In this document: positions 9,197 to 16,487 of the stretch, piece after piece | Layout of the letters: the number at the start of each line of letters is the position of its first letter | Position numbering within the stretch: position 1 is the first letter of the stretch | Source: Tellurirhabdus rosea | Lineage (GTDB): Bacteria > Bacteroidota > Bacteroidia > Cytophagales > Spirosomataceae | NCBI RefSeq assembly: GCF_026278345.1 | Contig: NZ_CP111085.1 | Span: forward strand, 1,500,001 to 1,564,000 | Direction of reading: 5' to 3' | Length of the DNA stretch: 64,000 nucleotides | Translations under genes and position numbers: made by a program | The notes under the pieces: model-generated | What the model was told of the DNA's origin: nothing | What the model saw: the letters and a program-made list of their open reading frames with translations, nothing else | Databases searched by the model: none

Positions 9197-10009
9197 TTAC
9201 AGAAATGCCGCCATTTCGCGCTGCATGCTTTGGGCCTCGTCGGCCGCTTTACGGGCAAAATCCGGTCCGTCGGAAGCGTAGAGGATGCTGCGCGAAGCGT
9301 TGACCAGCAGGCCGCAATGGTCGTTCATGCCCGAGCGGGACACTTCTTCCAGGCTACCGCCCTGCGCGCCTACGCCCGGCACCAGCAGGAAGTGATCCGG
9401 GGCCAGTTCGCGGATACGGGCCAGCTGGTCGGCGCGGGTGGCACCCACGACGTACATCAGCCGGTCGGGACCGGCCCACTGCTGCGAGGTGCGGATCACG
9501 GTCTCAAACAGCGGCCCATCGGCGCTTTCCAGTCGCTGAAAATCGCCGCTGCCCGGATTGGAGGTCAGCGCCAGCAGAATCACCCATTTATTCGGAAATT
9601 CCAGAAACGGCTCCACGGAATCGCGTCCCATGTACGGCGCAACCGTCACCGAGTCGAAATCAAGGCCCGACGAATCGGGGTCGAAAAAGGTGCGGGCGTA
9701 CAGGCCCGAGGTGTTGCCGATATCCCCCCGTTTGGCGTCGGCGATGGTAAAACACTCCTTCGGGATGTATTCCAGCGTGCGCTGAAGGCTTTCCCAGCCT
9801 TTGGGGCCGAGGGCTTCGTAGAAGGCAATGTTGGGTTTGTAGGCGACGGCAAACTCGGCGGTGGCTTCAATGATCTGGCGATTGAAGGCGGCAATCGGGT
9901 CTTTCTCGCGGCGGAGGTGTTCCGGGATGCGTCTTATGTCGGTATCGAGGCCGACGCAGAGGTATGATTTCTTGCGGAGTATCTGCTGGTAAAGTTCGTC
10001 GCGGGTCAT
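9197..10009 (-). CDS. pyrF: orotidine 5'-phosphate decarboxylase
   Basis: Catalyses decarboxylation of OMP to UMP, the last step of de novo pyrimidine synthesis, in the cytoplasm. The 270 residues match the longer (type 2) PyrF group found in Bacteroidota and Actinobacteria. Visible signatures are the N-terminal strand YLCVGLDTD, the [11 protein letters not shown] segment, the catalytic loop [14 protein letters not shown] (Lys and two Asp residues) and the phosphate-binding end [11 protein letters not shown]. The ATG at 10009 starts directly at the expected N-terminus. No other pyrimidine gene lies next to it. A long inverted repeat after the stop may be its terminator. Confidence 0.95.
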   Translation of the reverse strand: MTRDELYQQILRKKSYLCVGLDTDIRRIPEHLRREKDPIAAFNRQIIEATAEFAVAYKPNIAFYEALGPKGWESLQRTLEYIPKECFTIADAKRGDIGNTSGLYARTFFDPDSSGLDFDSVTVAPYMGRDSVEPFLEFPNKWVILLALTSNPGSGDFQRLESADGPLFETVIRTSQQWAGPDRLMYVVGATRADQLARIRELAPDHFLLVPGVGAQGGSLEEVSRSGMNDHCGLLVNASRSILYASDGPDFARKAADEAQSMQREMAAFL

Positions 10010-10173
10010 GGCAGGCGGTCAGGGCTCAGGAGGAGAATTGCTTCGGGCGCAAGGTCTGCGGAGAAACCAAGGCGGCCAGGCGCGGAGGTACCATATACCC
10101 CGGGCACTCACCGTTCATCCCTTCTTTTCATTAAATTCCTTCGCCAAAAATACAGGAACTATCAGGAGTTTCC

Positions 10174-10181
10174 TAAATTTG
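10174..10181 (+). promoter_or_regulatory. TAnnTTTG -7 promoter box upstream of rfbC
   Basis: TAAATTTG is an exact match to the Bacteroidota -7 consensus. It lies 55 bases before ATG 10236. The in-frame ATG at 10191 would be almost leaderless from this promoter, which supports the 10236 start. No clear -33 box is seen. Confidence 0.55.
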
Positions 10182-10235
10182 CGCCCTGAAATGGGCCAAA
10201 AGGAGGCTCCGGAACAGTACTCATACTCCAAGCAC

Positions 10236-10781
10236 ATGGAAGTTAGAAAAACGTCGATTGAAGGGCTGGTTGAAATTTTCCCACGGGTATTTGCCGACGA
10301 ACGGGGTGCCTTTTTTGAATCGTATAACCAACAGCTTTTCGAGTCGCTGGGCCTGCCGACAAATTTTGTTCAGGACAACCAGTCGTTTTCTGTTAAAGGC
10401 GTCTTGCGCGGGCTGCACTTTCAGAATGAGCCTTTTGCCCAGGGCAAGCTGGTGCGGGTCATTTCCGGAAAAGTGATGGACGTGGCCGTGGATATCCGGC
10501 CCGGTTCGCCCACCTTCGGCCAGTACGAGACCTTTATTCTGGATGCCGAACGGAACAACATGGCCTATATTCCGGAAGGGTTCGCCCACGGATTTGTAGC
10601 GCTGGAAGACAGCGTCTTCAGCTACAAATGCACCAACGTGTACAGCAAGGCGTCGGAGTCCGGCATCATCTGGAACGACCCGGACCTGAACATCGACTGG
10701 GGCGTTGCCGATCCGATCGTGTCGGACAAGGACAAGGTCCTGCAGCCGCTGCGTGCCCTGTTCCCCAACCAAATGGCTTAA
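10236..10781 (+). CDS. rfbC: dTDP-4-dehydrorhamnose 3,5-epimerase
   Basis: Epimerises dTDP-4-keto-6-deoxyglucose at C3 and C5 in dTDP-L-rhamnose synthesis for surface polysaccharides. The 181-residue protein has full family length. Seen are RGAFFESY, GVLRGLHFQ (catalytic His region), GKVMDVAVDIR, GSPTFG, YIPEGFAHGF and SYKCTNVYS. The frame runs open upstream to 10008, but the extra residues are unlike the family and the conserved start is MEVRKTSIEGL at ATG 10236. The other rhamnose genes (rfbA, rfbB, rfbD) are not in the window. A strong terminator follows the stop. Confidence 0.95.
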   Translation: MEVRKTSIEGLVEIFPRVFADERGAFFESYNQQLFESLGLPTNFVQDNQSFSVKGVLRGLHFQNEPFAQGKLVRVISGKVMDVAVDIRPGSPTFGQYETFILDAERNNMAYIPEGFAHGFVALEDSVFSYKCTNVYSKASESGIIWNDPDLNIDWGVADPIVSDKDKVLQPLRALFPNQMA

Positions 10782-10800
10782 TTTCCCCCTATCAATAAGA

Positions 10801-10825
10801 AAGCCCGGTAGTCCGGGCTTTTTTT
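10801..10825 (+). terminator. intrinsic terminator of rfbC
   Basis: AGCCCGG (10802-10808) pairs with CCGGGCT (10813-10819) around a TAGT loop, followed by a run of seven T. It lies 20 bases after the rfbC stop. Confidence 0.9.
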
Positions 10826-10954
10826 GTGGTCAGACGTAAAAGTGTCAATACATGAACAGTCTGGCATGATTCATGTTTCTGTCAGGGCACCTGCCGGTTG
10901 CGTCTGCGCGGCGGCAGGCCACAGAAACCGATTGACGTTTCTCTCTGTCTGAAC

Positions 10955-11716
10955 ATGAATTTACCGTTTCTTCCCACTTCCAGACGTCTGGCGTCTGGTC
11001 GTTTCCAGGCATCGCCGGCGCTGCAAACCGACGTCTTTGCCCCTATTCTGCCGGGACAGCACGATGGAATCGCCTCCCTCGACCGCAGCATCCGGCTCCT
11101 GCGCGGCCTGGCCGCCTCCGGCATTCAAAAGGTCGTCGGCACGCTGCCGGTGATGAGCCATTTTTACCAGAATACTTCCGAAAGCGTTCTCGAAACCGTC
11201 CAGCTTGTCCGCAACCAGCTGCAAACGGACCGCATTCCCATTCAGCTGATTCCGGCCGCCGAATACTACGTGGACCGCGGGCTGATGCGGCTGCTCTACA
11301 ACCAGTCGCCCCTGCTCACCTTCGGCGACCGGACGGGCCGGCAGTATCTGCTCTTTGATACGGGTCTGGTCAAAGCGCCACCCGAACTGGAAAACGTCCT
11401 CTGGGCTTTTCGCTGTCTGAATATTACACCGATCATGGCGCACCCGGAGCAGTACCTCTATTTGCAGAAAGACCCCGATTATCTTTTCCGCTTACAGGAG
11501 CAGGGCGTACTGTTTCAGGTGCATCTGCTTTCGCTGCTGGGGAAACCGACCGTTGCCAGCCGACAGCTCGCCGAATGGATGATTGACCGCGGACTCGTCA
11601 GCTTTCTGGGCAGCGGGCTGGCACAGGAATTTCAGATTCCACTGATCGGACACGCCATGTCGCTGCCGCACTATTATAAAGCGCTGGAAATGGGCGTCCG
11701 GAATGCCCTTATCTAG
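10955..11716 (+). CDS. CpsB/YwqE-type PHP phosphatase relative, probably inactive
   Basis: A 253-residue relative of PHP-fold tyrosine-protein phosphatases (CpsB, Wzb-like YwqE) that regulate capsule assembly. The scaffold is clear: ILPGQHDGIASLDRSIRLLRGL matches the ILPGxDDGAxxxxxSxxM block, then IPIQLIPAAEYYVD, an internal LLFDTG strand, AHPEQYLYL and a final GSGLAQE. However, the metal-ligand signatures look lost. The usual DxHxH before LPG reads DVFAPI, ATPH reads GTLP, and the terminal GSDAH reads GSGLA. Activity is therefore doubtful; it may be a regulatory pseudo-enzyme. ATG 10955 is preferred over an upstream TTG at 10898. The inverted repeat ACATGAA/TTCATGT (10850-10876) lies upstream. 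Confidence 0.78.
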   Translation: MNLPFLPTSRRLASGRFQASPALQTDVFAPILPGQHDGIASLDRSIRLLRGLAASGIQKVVGTLPVMSHFYQNTSESVLETVQLVRNQLQTDRIPIQLIPAAEYYVDRGLMRLLYNQSPLLTFGDRTGRQYLLFDTGLVKAPPELENVLWAFRCLNITPIMAHPEQYLYLQKDPDYLFRLQEQGVLFQVHLLSLLGKPTVASRQLAEWMIDRGLVSFLGSGLAQEFQIPLIGHAMSLPHYYKALEMGVRNALI

Positions 11717-11732
11717 TCGCCGCCCCGACGGC

Positions 11733-12425
11733 TTATTTTTCGTACATCTCTTCCATCACTTTTTTCCCTACTTTCCGGGCGGAAAGCGGGTTCTGGCCGG
11801 TGACGAGGCGTTCGTCTACCTCAATGTAGGGCAGGAAGGGAATAAAGCTTTTGCTGTACAGGGCGTTGCGCCGGCGCAGTTCGTCTTCCAGCAGGAAAGG
11901 CACCTCTTCATCCAACCGGATCAGTTTTTCCTCCATGTTGGAAAAGCCCGTGATCTGTCGCCCGTCGATGAGCGTCGAGCCGTCCGAGAGTTTGACGTTC
12001 AGCAGGCCCGCCACGCCATGACAGACGGCCGCCACCATGCCGCCGTTTTCGTAAATCCGCTGCGTGATCTGCTGGAGTTTCCCGTTTTCCGGAAAATCCC
12101 ACATAGTACCGTGCCCGCCGGTGAAGTAAATCAGCTGGTAATCGTCCGGATTGACTTCGTCCGGTTTCAGGGAGTTGTCCAGTTTGCGCCGGAATTCGGG
12201 ATTATGGTACCATTTATCGTTCGTATTGTCTTTCAGATCCAGGCTCCGCTCATCGATGGGTACCGGACCGCCACTGGGGCTGACGATGTCATAGGGAATG
12301 TTCCGGTCCGAGAGTTCATCGTAAAAGTGCGTGGCTTCACTCAGCCAAAGGCCCGTTTTCAGAGGCTTTGATTTATACTGCGTGTGATTGGTACAGACGA
12401 TGAGTGCGCGGATGGCAGGATTCAT
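11733..12425 (-). CDS. DJ-1/PfpI family protein (type 1 glutamine amidotransferase-like, Hsp31-like)
   Basis: A 230-residue member of the DJ-1/PfpI superfamily, closest by pattern to Hsp31/glyoxalase III-type proteins that handle reactive aldehydes or glycated proteins. Visible features are the N-terminal strand ALIVCTNH, a WLSEATHFYDEL helix with the conserved Glu, LIYFTGGHGTMWDFP, and the nucleophile elbow AAVCHGVAGLL with the catalytic Cys-His. The C-terminus LVTGQNPLSARKVG is also typical. It is separated from the upstream 4Fe-4S gene by an inverted repeat, so co-transcription is uncertain. The exact activity (chaperone, deglycase or glyoxalase) cannot be settled from sequence. Confidence 0.88.
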   Translation of the reverse strand: MNPAIRALIVCTNHTQYKSKPLKTGLWLSEATHFYDELSDRNIPYDIVSPSGGPVPIDERSLDLKDNTNDKWYHNPEFRRKLDNSLKPDEVNPDDYQLIYFTGGHGTMWDFPENGKLQQITQRIYENGGMVAAVCHGVAGLLNVKLSDGSTLIDGRQITGFSNMEEKLIRLDEEVPFLLEDELRRRNALYSKSFIPFLPYIEVDERLVTGQNPLSARKVGKKVMEEMYEK

Positions 12426-12428
12426 ACC

Positions 12429-12543
12429 GAATGAACAATGTAGAATGAATAATGAATATGGGTCAGAGACGGCCTTGGGTTACCGGCCTTCGCAAGTTAA
12501 GCCGGTTTTTTTATTCATTATTCATTATTCATTATTCATTTTC
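12429..12543. repeat. stop-proximal inverted repeat IR1 (TATTCAT-type arms)
   Basis: The left arm contains GAATGAATAATGAATA (12443-12458). The right arm is four tandem TATTCAT units (12512-12539) and can pair with it over about 15 bases. The interior holds a second hairpin, ACCGGC with GCCGGT (near 12482-12507). The right arm ends 2 bases from the TAG stop of the 4Fe-4S gene. Confidence 0.8.
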
Positions 12544-12545
12544 TG

Positions 12546-14048
12546 CTAGATGCGCCGCGTTTCGACCGGGCCGGTCTCCAGATTCAAGACGCCCCGCGGG
12601 CAGACCGCCGAGCAGATGCCACAGCCCACGCAGGACGACCGGACCACATCCTGCCCCCGCTGAGCGTACCAGCGCACGTCAATTCCCATTTCGCAGTAAG
12701 CCGAGCAGTTGCCGCACGAAATGCACTGCCCGCCGTTGGTGGTGATGCGAAACCGGGATTTGAACCGCTGCACCAGCCCCAGGTACGCGGCCAGCGGGCA
12801 GCCAAACCGGCACCAGACGCGGTTGCCCAGCACCGGATAAAAGCCCGTTCCGACCACGCCGGCAAAGATGGAGCCGATGAAAAACCCGTAGGATTGCCGG
12901 ACGCTGTACGAATCCAGAAAGCCCAGCACCGTCGATTGCCCGCTCAGGTACGAATACAGCACCAGCAGCGTCATCACGACGGCAAACACGAGCACGCCGT
13001 GGACCATCCAGCGTTCTGCCTGCCAGGCTTTCAGGCTTTTGTCGGACAGGTGGCGGTAGGGGTCGCCCAGCGTTTCGGCGAGGCCGCCGCAGCCGCAGAC
13101 CCACGAACAGTACCAGCGTTTGCCCAGAAAATAAGTCAGCACTGGCACGGCCACAAACGCCAGCGCCAGCCCCCAGACAAACATGAAAACGCCCACCGTG
13201 CCCGCCTGAATCTTCTCCTCGATCCGGTAATCAAAGAAAAACGAGTAATCCAGCGGCCAGATGTTTTTCAGGTCCTGGTACGGATAGTTCAGCGTCACGA
13301 GCAGCTCCGGAATCAGAAACGCAAAAAACAGCTGAAAAGCCATCACCGAGCCCGTCCGAATCTGCTGGTAGCGATTCCCGCGGTAGCGCAGCAGCATCCG
13401 CACGCCCATCACCAGCACGGCCACCGTATACAGAAATCCGTACAGAAACCAGTGCGTCGCCGGACCGCTGCCGATGGCCCGGCTGATGGGGTCTACGAGC
13501 AGCACCCAGTTGGTGATGTATTCGGGGTAGAAGTACAGGACAATGTAAAAGCCGATCAGAAAGGCCCCTAGACTGATGCCGATCCAGCCCCGGTTGGTGG
13601 CGGGATGCCGGTAGAGCCCGTTGTTTTTGATGCCCGGCAGCGTTCGTTTTTCCGGTAAAATATAAAGCAGCGCCCCCGCGATGGCCAGGCCGATGCTCAG
13701 CCAGAACCAAAGCGGCGCGTTGGCCGCCACCGAACCCCGGGAGGACGCCAGCGTGACCGGCAACGCATAATTGTCGTAAATCACCTTGTCCCACTGCTGC
13801 CGGTCGCGGTATTCTGCGTTCAGGCTTTCCACGGCCGCTTTAAAATCCGCCACAAAGACCCAGTTGGACGAATAGGGCTTGTCAAGCATGCCTTCCAGCC
13901 GCCCGCGCAGCAGGGGCAGGTGTTCGGGTTTCAGCGCTTTCTGCAGAATCGGGTCCGTCAGGCGGTAGTGGCCGAGCGTCAGCGTACCGACGAAGACGGC
14001 GAACCCGACCCAAAAAAGAAGTAATCCCAGTTTTTGGCTTGTTTTCAT
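12546..14048 (-). CDS. membrane-bound 4Fe-4S ferredoxin-type protein
   Basis: A 500-residue multi-span membrane protein with a C-terminal dicluster ferredoxin domain, probably an electron-transfer protein of the NapH/RdxA/YccM type. The N-terminus MKTSQKLGLLLFWVGFAVFV begins a membrane helix, and several more hydrophobic segments follow (for example around residues 125-145, 175-200 and 225-245). A CSWVCGCGG motif lies in a loop, and the C-terminus has CISCGNCSAYCEMG and CVGCGICSAVCPRG, two complete 4Fe-4S binding sets. ATG 14048 is chosen because the reading-frame extension to 14123 adds a non-family leader. The redox partner is unknown. The next gene downstream is DJ-1/PfpI. Confidence 0.85.
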   Translation of the reverse strand: MKTSQKLGLLLFWVGFAVFVGTLTLGHYRLTDPILQKALKPEHLPLLRGRLEGMLDKPYSSNWVFVADFKAAVESLNAEYRDRQQWDKVIYDNYALPVTLASSRGSVAANAPLWFWLSIGLAIAGALLYILPEKRTLPGIKNNGLYRHPATNRGWIGISLGAFLIGFYIVLYFYPEYITNWVLLVDPISRAIGSGPATHWFLYGFLYTVAVLVMGVRMLLRYRGNRYQQIRTGSVMAFQLFFAFLIPELLVTLNYPYQDLKNIWPLDYSFFFDYRIEEKIQAGTVGVFMFVWGLALAFVAVPVLTYFLGKRWYCSWVCGCGGLAETLGDPYRHLSDKSLKAWQAERWMVHGVLVFAVVMTLLVLYSYLSGQSTVLGFLDSYSVRQSYGFFIGSIFAGVVGTGFYPVLGNRVWCRFGCPLAAYLGLVQRFKSRFRITTNGGQCISCGNCSAYCEMGIDVRWYAQRGQDVVRSSCVGCGICSAVCPRGVLNLETGPVETRRI

Positions 14049-14236
14049 GCACGGAGAGGCAAACGAAGGAGTCCGTAGACCCGGAAAGACGAAAATACGA
14101 ATCAAAAAACTACCCGGGGCCAAAATTAATCGATGACATTTTAATCATCTTTTAAGATATAAGGTGCATCCCGGCTTTCTATAGTTAAAATTCGCTTAAT
14201 TTTAAAATAACCTATATTTCCTTTTGATTAAACCGC

Positions 14237-14244
14237 TAAATTTG
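14237..14244 (+). promoter_or_regulatory. TAnnTTTG -7 promoter box
   Basis: TAAATTTG, an exact consensus match, lies 36 bases before ATG 14280 in an AT-rich intergenic stretch between divergent genes. Confidence 0.55.
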
Positions 14245-14279
14245 TTTTAATCATTATCCGTAACTTAAACAAGCCGAAG

Positions 14280-14687
14280 ATGAGAGCCGTGACTTATGAT
14301 TCCTTGCGTGCCGACGAAGCCTGGAACACCGTGTCGAAGCACCTCCAGCGCCGCAACGACCTTCTGACCGCCGGTATCACTTATCTGGAAACCCATCCCA
14401 CGGATCATGCGCTGGCGGGACGCCTGGTGGTGCTGCAATACCATCTGCGCGCGACGGTTCGCCAGCTGGTTCGGGATACGGCCGCCCTTCGCCCCGTTCA
14501 GACGATGAACCAGCAGGTGCAGCGGCAGTGGATGGTGGTGCACCAGATGCATTACCTGCTGAGCCAGATCGACGACCAGCTGCTGACGCTGGGCCGTCAG
14601 AGCCCGGATTTCCGCCGCTGGCGCGAAAAACGGATCATGAGCCGACGCATTCTGCAGCCCAAAGCGGCCGTGCAGTCCCTGAATTGA
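14280..14687 (+). CDS. hypothetical helical protein
   Basis: A 135-residue protein I do not recognise. It is rich in Leu, Arg, Gln and His, has no signal peptide or membrane segment, and looks mostly alpha-helical (for example DHALAGRLVVLQYHLRATVR and QRQWMVVHQMHYLLSQ). It is likely a small soluble bundle. A consensus promoter box lies 36 bases upstream and an intrinsic terminator 30 bases downstream, so it looks like an independent single-gene transcript. Codon use resembles the neighbouring host genes. Confidence 0.7.
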   Translation: MRAVTYDSLRADEAWNTVSKHLQRRNDLLTAGITYLETHPTDHALAGRLVVLQYHLRATVRQLVRDTAALRPVQTMNQQVQRQWMVVHQMHYLLSQIDDQLLTLGRQSPDFRRWREKRIMSRRILQPKAAVQSLN

Positions 14688-14717
14688 ACATGTTGGACCA
14701 AAAGTGTATAATCAATC

Positions 14718-14747
14718 AAAAGGCCGGTTCCTGATCGGTCTTTTTTT
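14718..14747 (+). terminator. intrinsic terminator after the 14280 gene
   Basis: AAAAGGCCG (14718-14726) pairs with CGGTCTTTT (14736-14744) with one G-T wobble, followed by T residues. Confidence 0.8.
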
Positions 14748-14804
14748 GCATCCGAATCATCCGGCGGCGTGATTCTCGTCAGGCTGTCCTTACCTCCCTA
14801 ATTC

Positions 14805-14812
14805 TACCTTTG
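14805..14812 (+). promoter_or_regulatory. TAnnTTTG -7 promoter box upstream of a leader or small RNA
   Basis: TACCTTTG is an exact consensus match. Transcription from about 14819 would meet the perfect hairpin at 14882-14914 before reaching the globin start at 14934. Confidence 0.5.
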
Positions 14813-14818
14813 TGGTAT

Positions 14819-14916
14819 CAAAATGAACCAAACGCCTCCGAAAAGGCTTAAGGAATATAGTTTTTCATTAACAACAAACCGCACAAAAGCCCGACAGTCT
14901 GCCGGGCTTTTGTGTG
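14819..14916 (+). ncRNA. candidate small RNA or attenuated leader upstream of the globin gene
   Basis: A roughly 95-base unit is bounded by the promoter box at 14805-14812 and a terminator-like hairpin at 14882-14914. It also contains a possible short ORF (ATG 14823, 32 codons, ending in the hairpin). I cannot assign it to a known RNA family. It could be a small RNA or the attenuated 5' leader of the globin gene. Confidence 0.35.
14882..14914 (+). terminator. perfect hairpin just upstream of the globin start codon
   Basis: CACAAAAGCCCG (14882-14893) is the exact complement of CGGGCTTTTGTG (14903-14914), with a 9-base loop. The hairpin ends 19 bases before ATG 14934. The T-tract (TTTT) lies inside the 3' arm. 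Confidence 0.7.
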
Positions 14917-14933
14917 TCTGAAATCTGACCATT

Positions 14934-15335
14934 ATGCGCGATATCGAATCCCTGGCCGACGTGCCGCAGTTTGTCGACGCGTTCTACGGAAAAGTGCGCC
15001 AGGATGCCGAGTTGAGCTATCTGTTTGACGACGTGGCCCAGCTCGACTGGCCCCATCACCTGCCGAAAATGTACGCCTTCTGGACAACCCTGATTTTTGG
15101 CGAAGCGGGCGGCTATAAGGGTAATCCCATGCGCCCCCACCTCGAACTGGGCCAGAAAACGCCGATCCGCCCCGAGCACTTTCAGCGGTGGCTGACCCTG
15201 TTTTACGCGACCATCGACGAACTCTTCACCGGCGAGGTGGCCGAACAAACCAAAATCCGCGCCCGCTCCATTGCCACGGTCATCGAAAGCCGGTTGTATC
15301 AGAACGGACTTTTGGCCGACACTAAGGCTATTTAA
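14934..15335 (+). CDS. group III truncated hemoglobin
   Basis: A 133-residue heme protein of the 2-over-2 truncated globin family, group III, which binds O2, NO or other small ligands; its physiological role is poorly defined. Visible signs are the N-terminal helix VPQFVDAFYGKVRQD, LSYLFDDV, the W-H-H-L-P-K-M-Y-AFW block, and the proximal heme ligand in PEHFQRWLTLF. Length is normal. The gene is preceded by a hairpin that may be an attenuator. Its last 8 bases overlap the 3' end of the convergent DUF6807 gene. Confidence 0.9.
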   Translation: MRDIESLADVPQFVDAFYGKVRQDAELSYLFDDVAQLDWPHHLPKMYAFWTTLIFGEAGGYKGNPMRPHLELGQKTPIRPEHFQRWLTLFYATIDELFTGEVAEQTKIRARSIATVIESRLYQNGLLADTKAI

Positions 15336-16347
15336 CAAACTCGGCGGACTTCCGCTGGGCCACATCGCTGGCCGGGTTGGAGGTCACCAGCATCCGGTAG
15401 CGGAACGTAACAGACTTTCCGGCGGGCAGCTTGTAGTTCATGGGCTGGTCTTTGCCGCTGCTCATTACGCTGGGAGCCAGCGGATTGGCGGCGTACAGAC
15501 CATACCCGCGGGAGTGCCAGTAGGTCGGGTAGCCGACGTTCTGCGGGTGGTCCATGATCACGACAGAAACGTTTTCGCCGTTCAGGTTACCGGTCAGATT
15601 CATCCATTTGGCGCGGGTACCCCACACTTTTTCGCCTTCTACGCCTTCGCTGCTGATGTATTTGCCGGTCACGCCGGAGTTATCCATCTGGGCAACTTTG
15701 GTGGCGACCCCGCTGGCATCGGTGAACACTTCCGGCTTGTTGGACGGGTGTTCGAGCTGTCGGGCCAGCCGGACCGCAATCATGCCTTCCTTGTTGTCCT
15801 TGAACGTCACGTCGGTGAGCGCTTTCAGCGTCGTGCTGCGGTCGATGCTGCGCTCGCTGCCCTGTCCCCGGAACGTAAAGGTGGTCGTTTCCTGCAACAT
15901 CGGTTTGCCGTTCTTGTCCAGCCAGTCGGCCGTTACGGTTAGTTCTCCGCTGTCCTTGCCGCTTTTCAGGGACGTTATGCCCGTGTGCACGATGGTTCCG
16001 AACGGACCGCCATGGCCTTTGGCAATGTCGTTGGAGTTGTTCCAGAAATCATGCCCGTTCACGTCGCCGTAGTTGAACCACATGCCCACGTGGTGCGGGT
16101 GGTCAACGCGCTCGCCGGGGCGGGGGTCCATCGGCCAGCCACGCGTAATGAAATTGCCGCCCGCCGTCCGGATCGGGTAGAGAACCGGTTTTTTGAGCAC
16201 ATCCGGACCGGGGTAGATGTAGGCCGTAAAAGGCTTGCCGTCCACCGATACTTCCACGCGTTTGGCGGCTTCGTCGTGGGTCAGTTTCACGCCTTTCTGG
16301 GCAAAAACCGAGGTGGTCAGTAAACTCAGGAGAAGTATTTTTTTCAT
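15328..16347 (-). CDS. secreted PmoA/DUF6807 family protein
   Basis: A 339-residue exported protein of the family annotated as 'methane oxygenase PmoA' or DUF6807. That name is historical; in Bacteroidota these proteins sit in sugar-oxidation clusters and their reaction is unknown. A signal peptide is clear (MKKILLLSLLTTSVFAQ). Family signatures include FTAYIYPG, KPVLYPIRTAGG, DHPHHVGMWFNYGDVNG and HSRGYGLYAANPL. ATG 16347 starts the signal peptide; the frame reaches 16389, but those residues are not needed. It belongs to a minus-strand cluster with Gfo/Idh/MocA, DUF1080 and isomerase genes. It overlaps the globin gene tail to tail by 8 bases. Confidence 0.87.
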   Translation of the reverse strand: MKKILLLSLLTTSVFAQKGVKLTHDEAAKRVEVSVDGKPFTAYIYPGPDVLKKPVLYPIRTAGGNFITRGWPMDPRPGERVDHPHHVGMWFNYGDVNGHDFWNNSNDIAKGHGGPFGTIVHTGITSLKSGKDSGELTVTADWLDKNGKPMLQETTTFTFRGQGSERSIDRSTTLKALTDVTFKDNKEGMIAVRLARQLEHPSNKPEVFTDASGVATKVAQMDNSGVTGKYISSEGVEGEKVWGTRAKWMNLTGNLNGENVSVVIMDHPQNVGYPTYWHSRGYGLYAANPLAPSVMSSGKDQPMNYKLPAGKSVTFRYRMLVTSNPASDVAQRKSAEFVK

Positions 16348-16392
16348 GATCTGTCTGAAAAAAGGAACGCGGACGGTTTGCTCCTGCAATCA

Positions 16393-16446
16393 CGCGAATC
16401 AGGCGGGTTTCCGCAGAGTAATCCGCGGGAATTCGCCTAATCCGCG
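16393..16446. repeat. weak inverted repeat IR2 with internal direct repeats
   Basis: CGCGAATCAGGCG (16393-16405) pairs with CGCCTAATCCGCG (16434-16446) with two mismatches. TAATCCGCGGGA occurs twice nearby (from 16419 and 16438). It lies 42-95 bases beyond the stop of the Gfo/Idh/MocA gene and resembles the arms of IR11. Confidence 0.5.
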
Positions 16447-16487
16447 GGATCGCACCGGCGAACCATCCGCGTTCTATTGTCAACGGA

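Noticed and set aside
10008-10235. N-terminal extension of the rfbC frame
   Set aside because: The extra 76 residues do not resemble the family, and a consensus promoter box lies inside this stretch.
12509-12543. Tandem TATTCAT units as a CRISPR-like or simple microsatellite locus
   Set aside because: No spacers are present. The units pair with the left arm of IR1, so they are treated as part of an inverted repeat.
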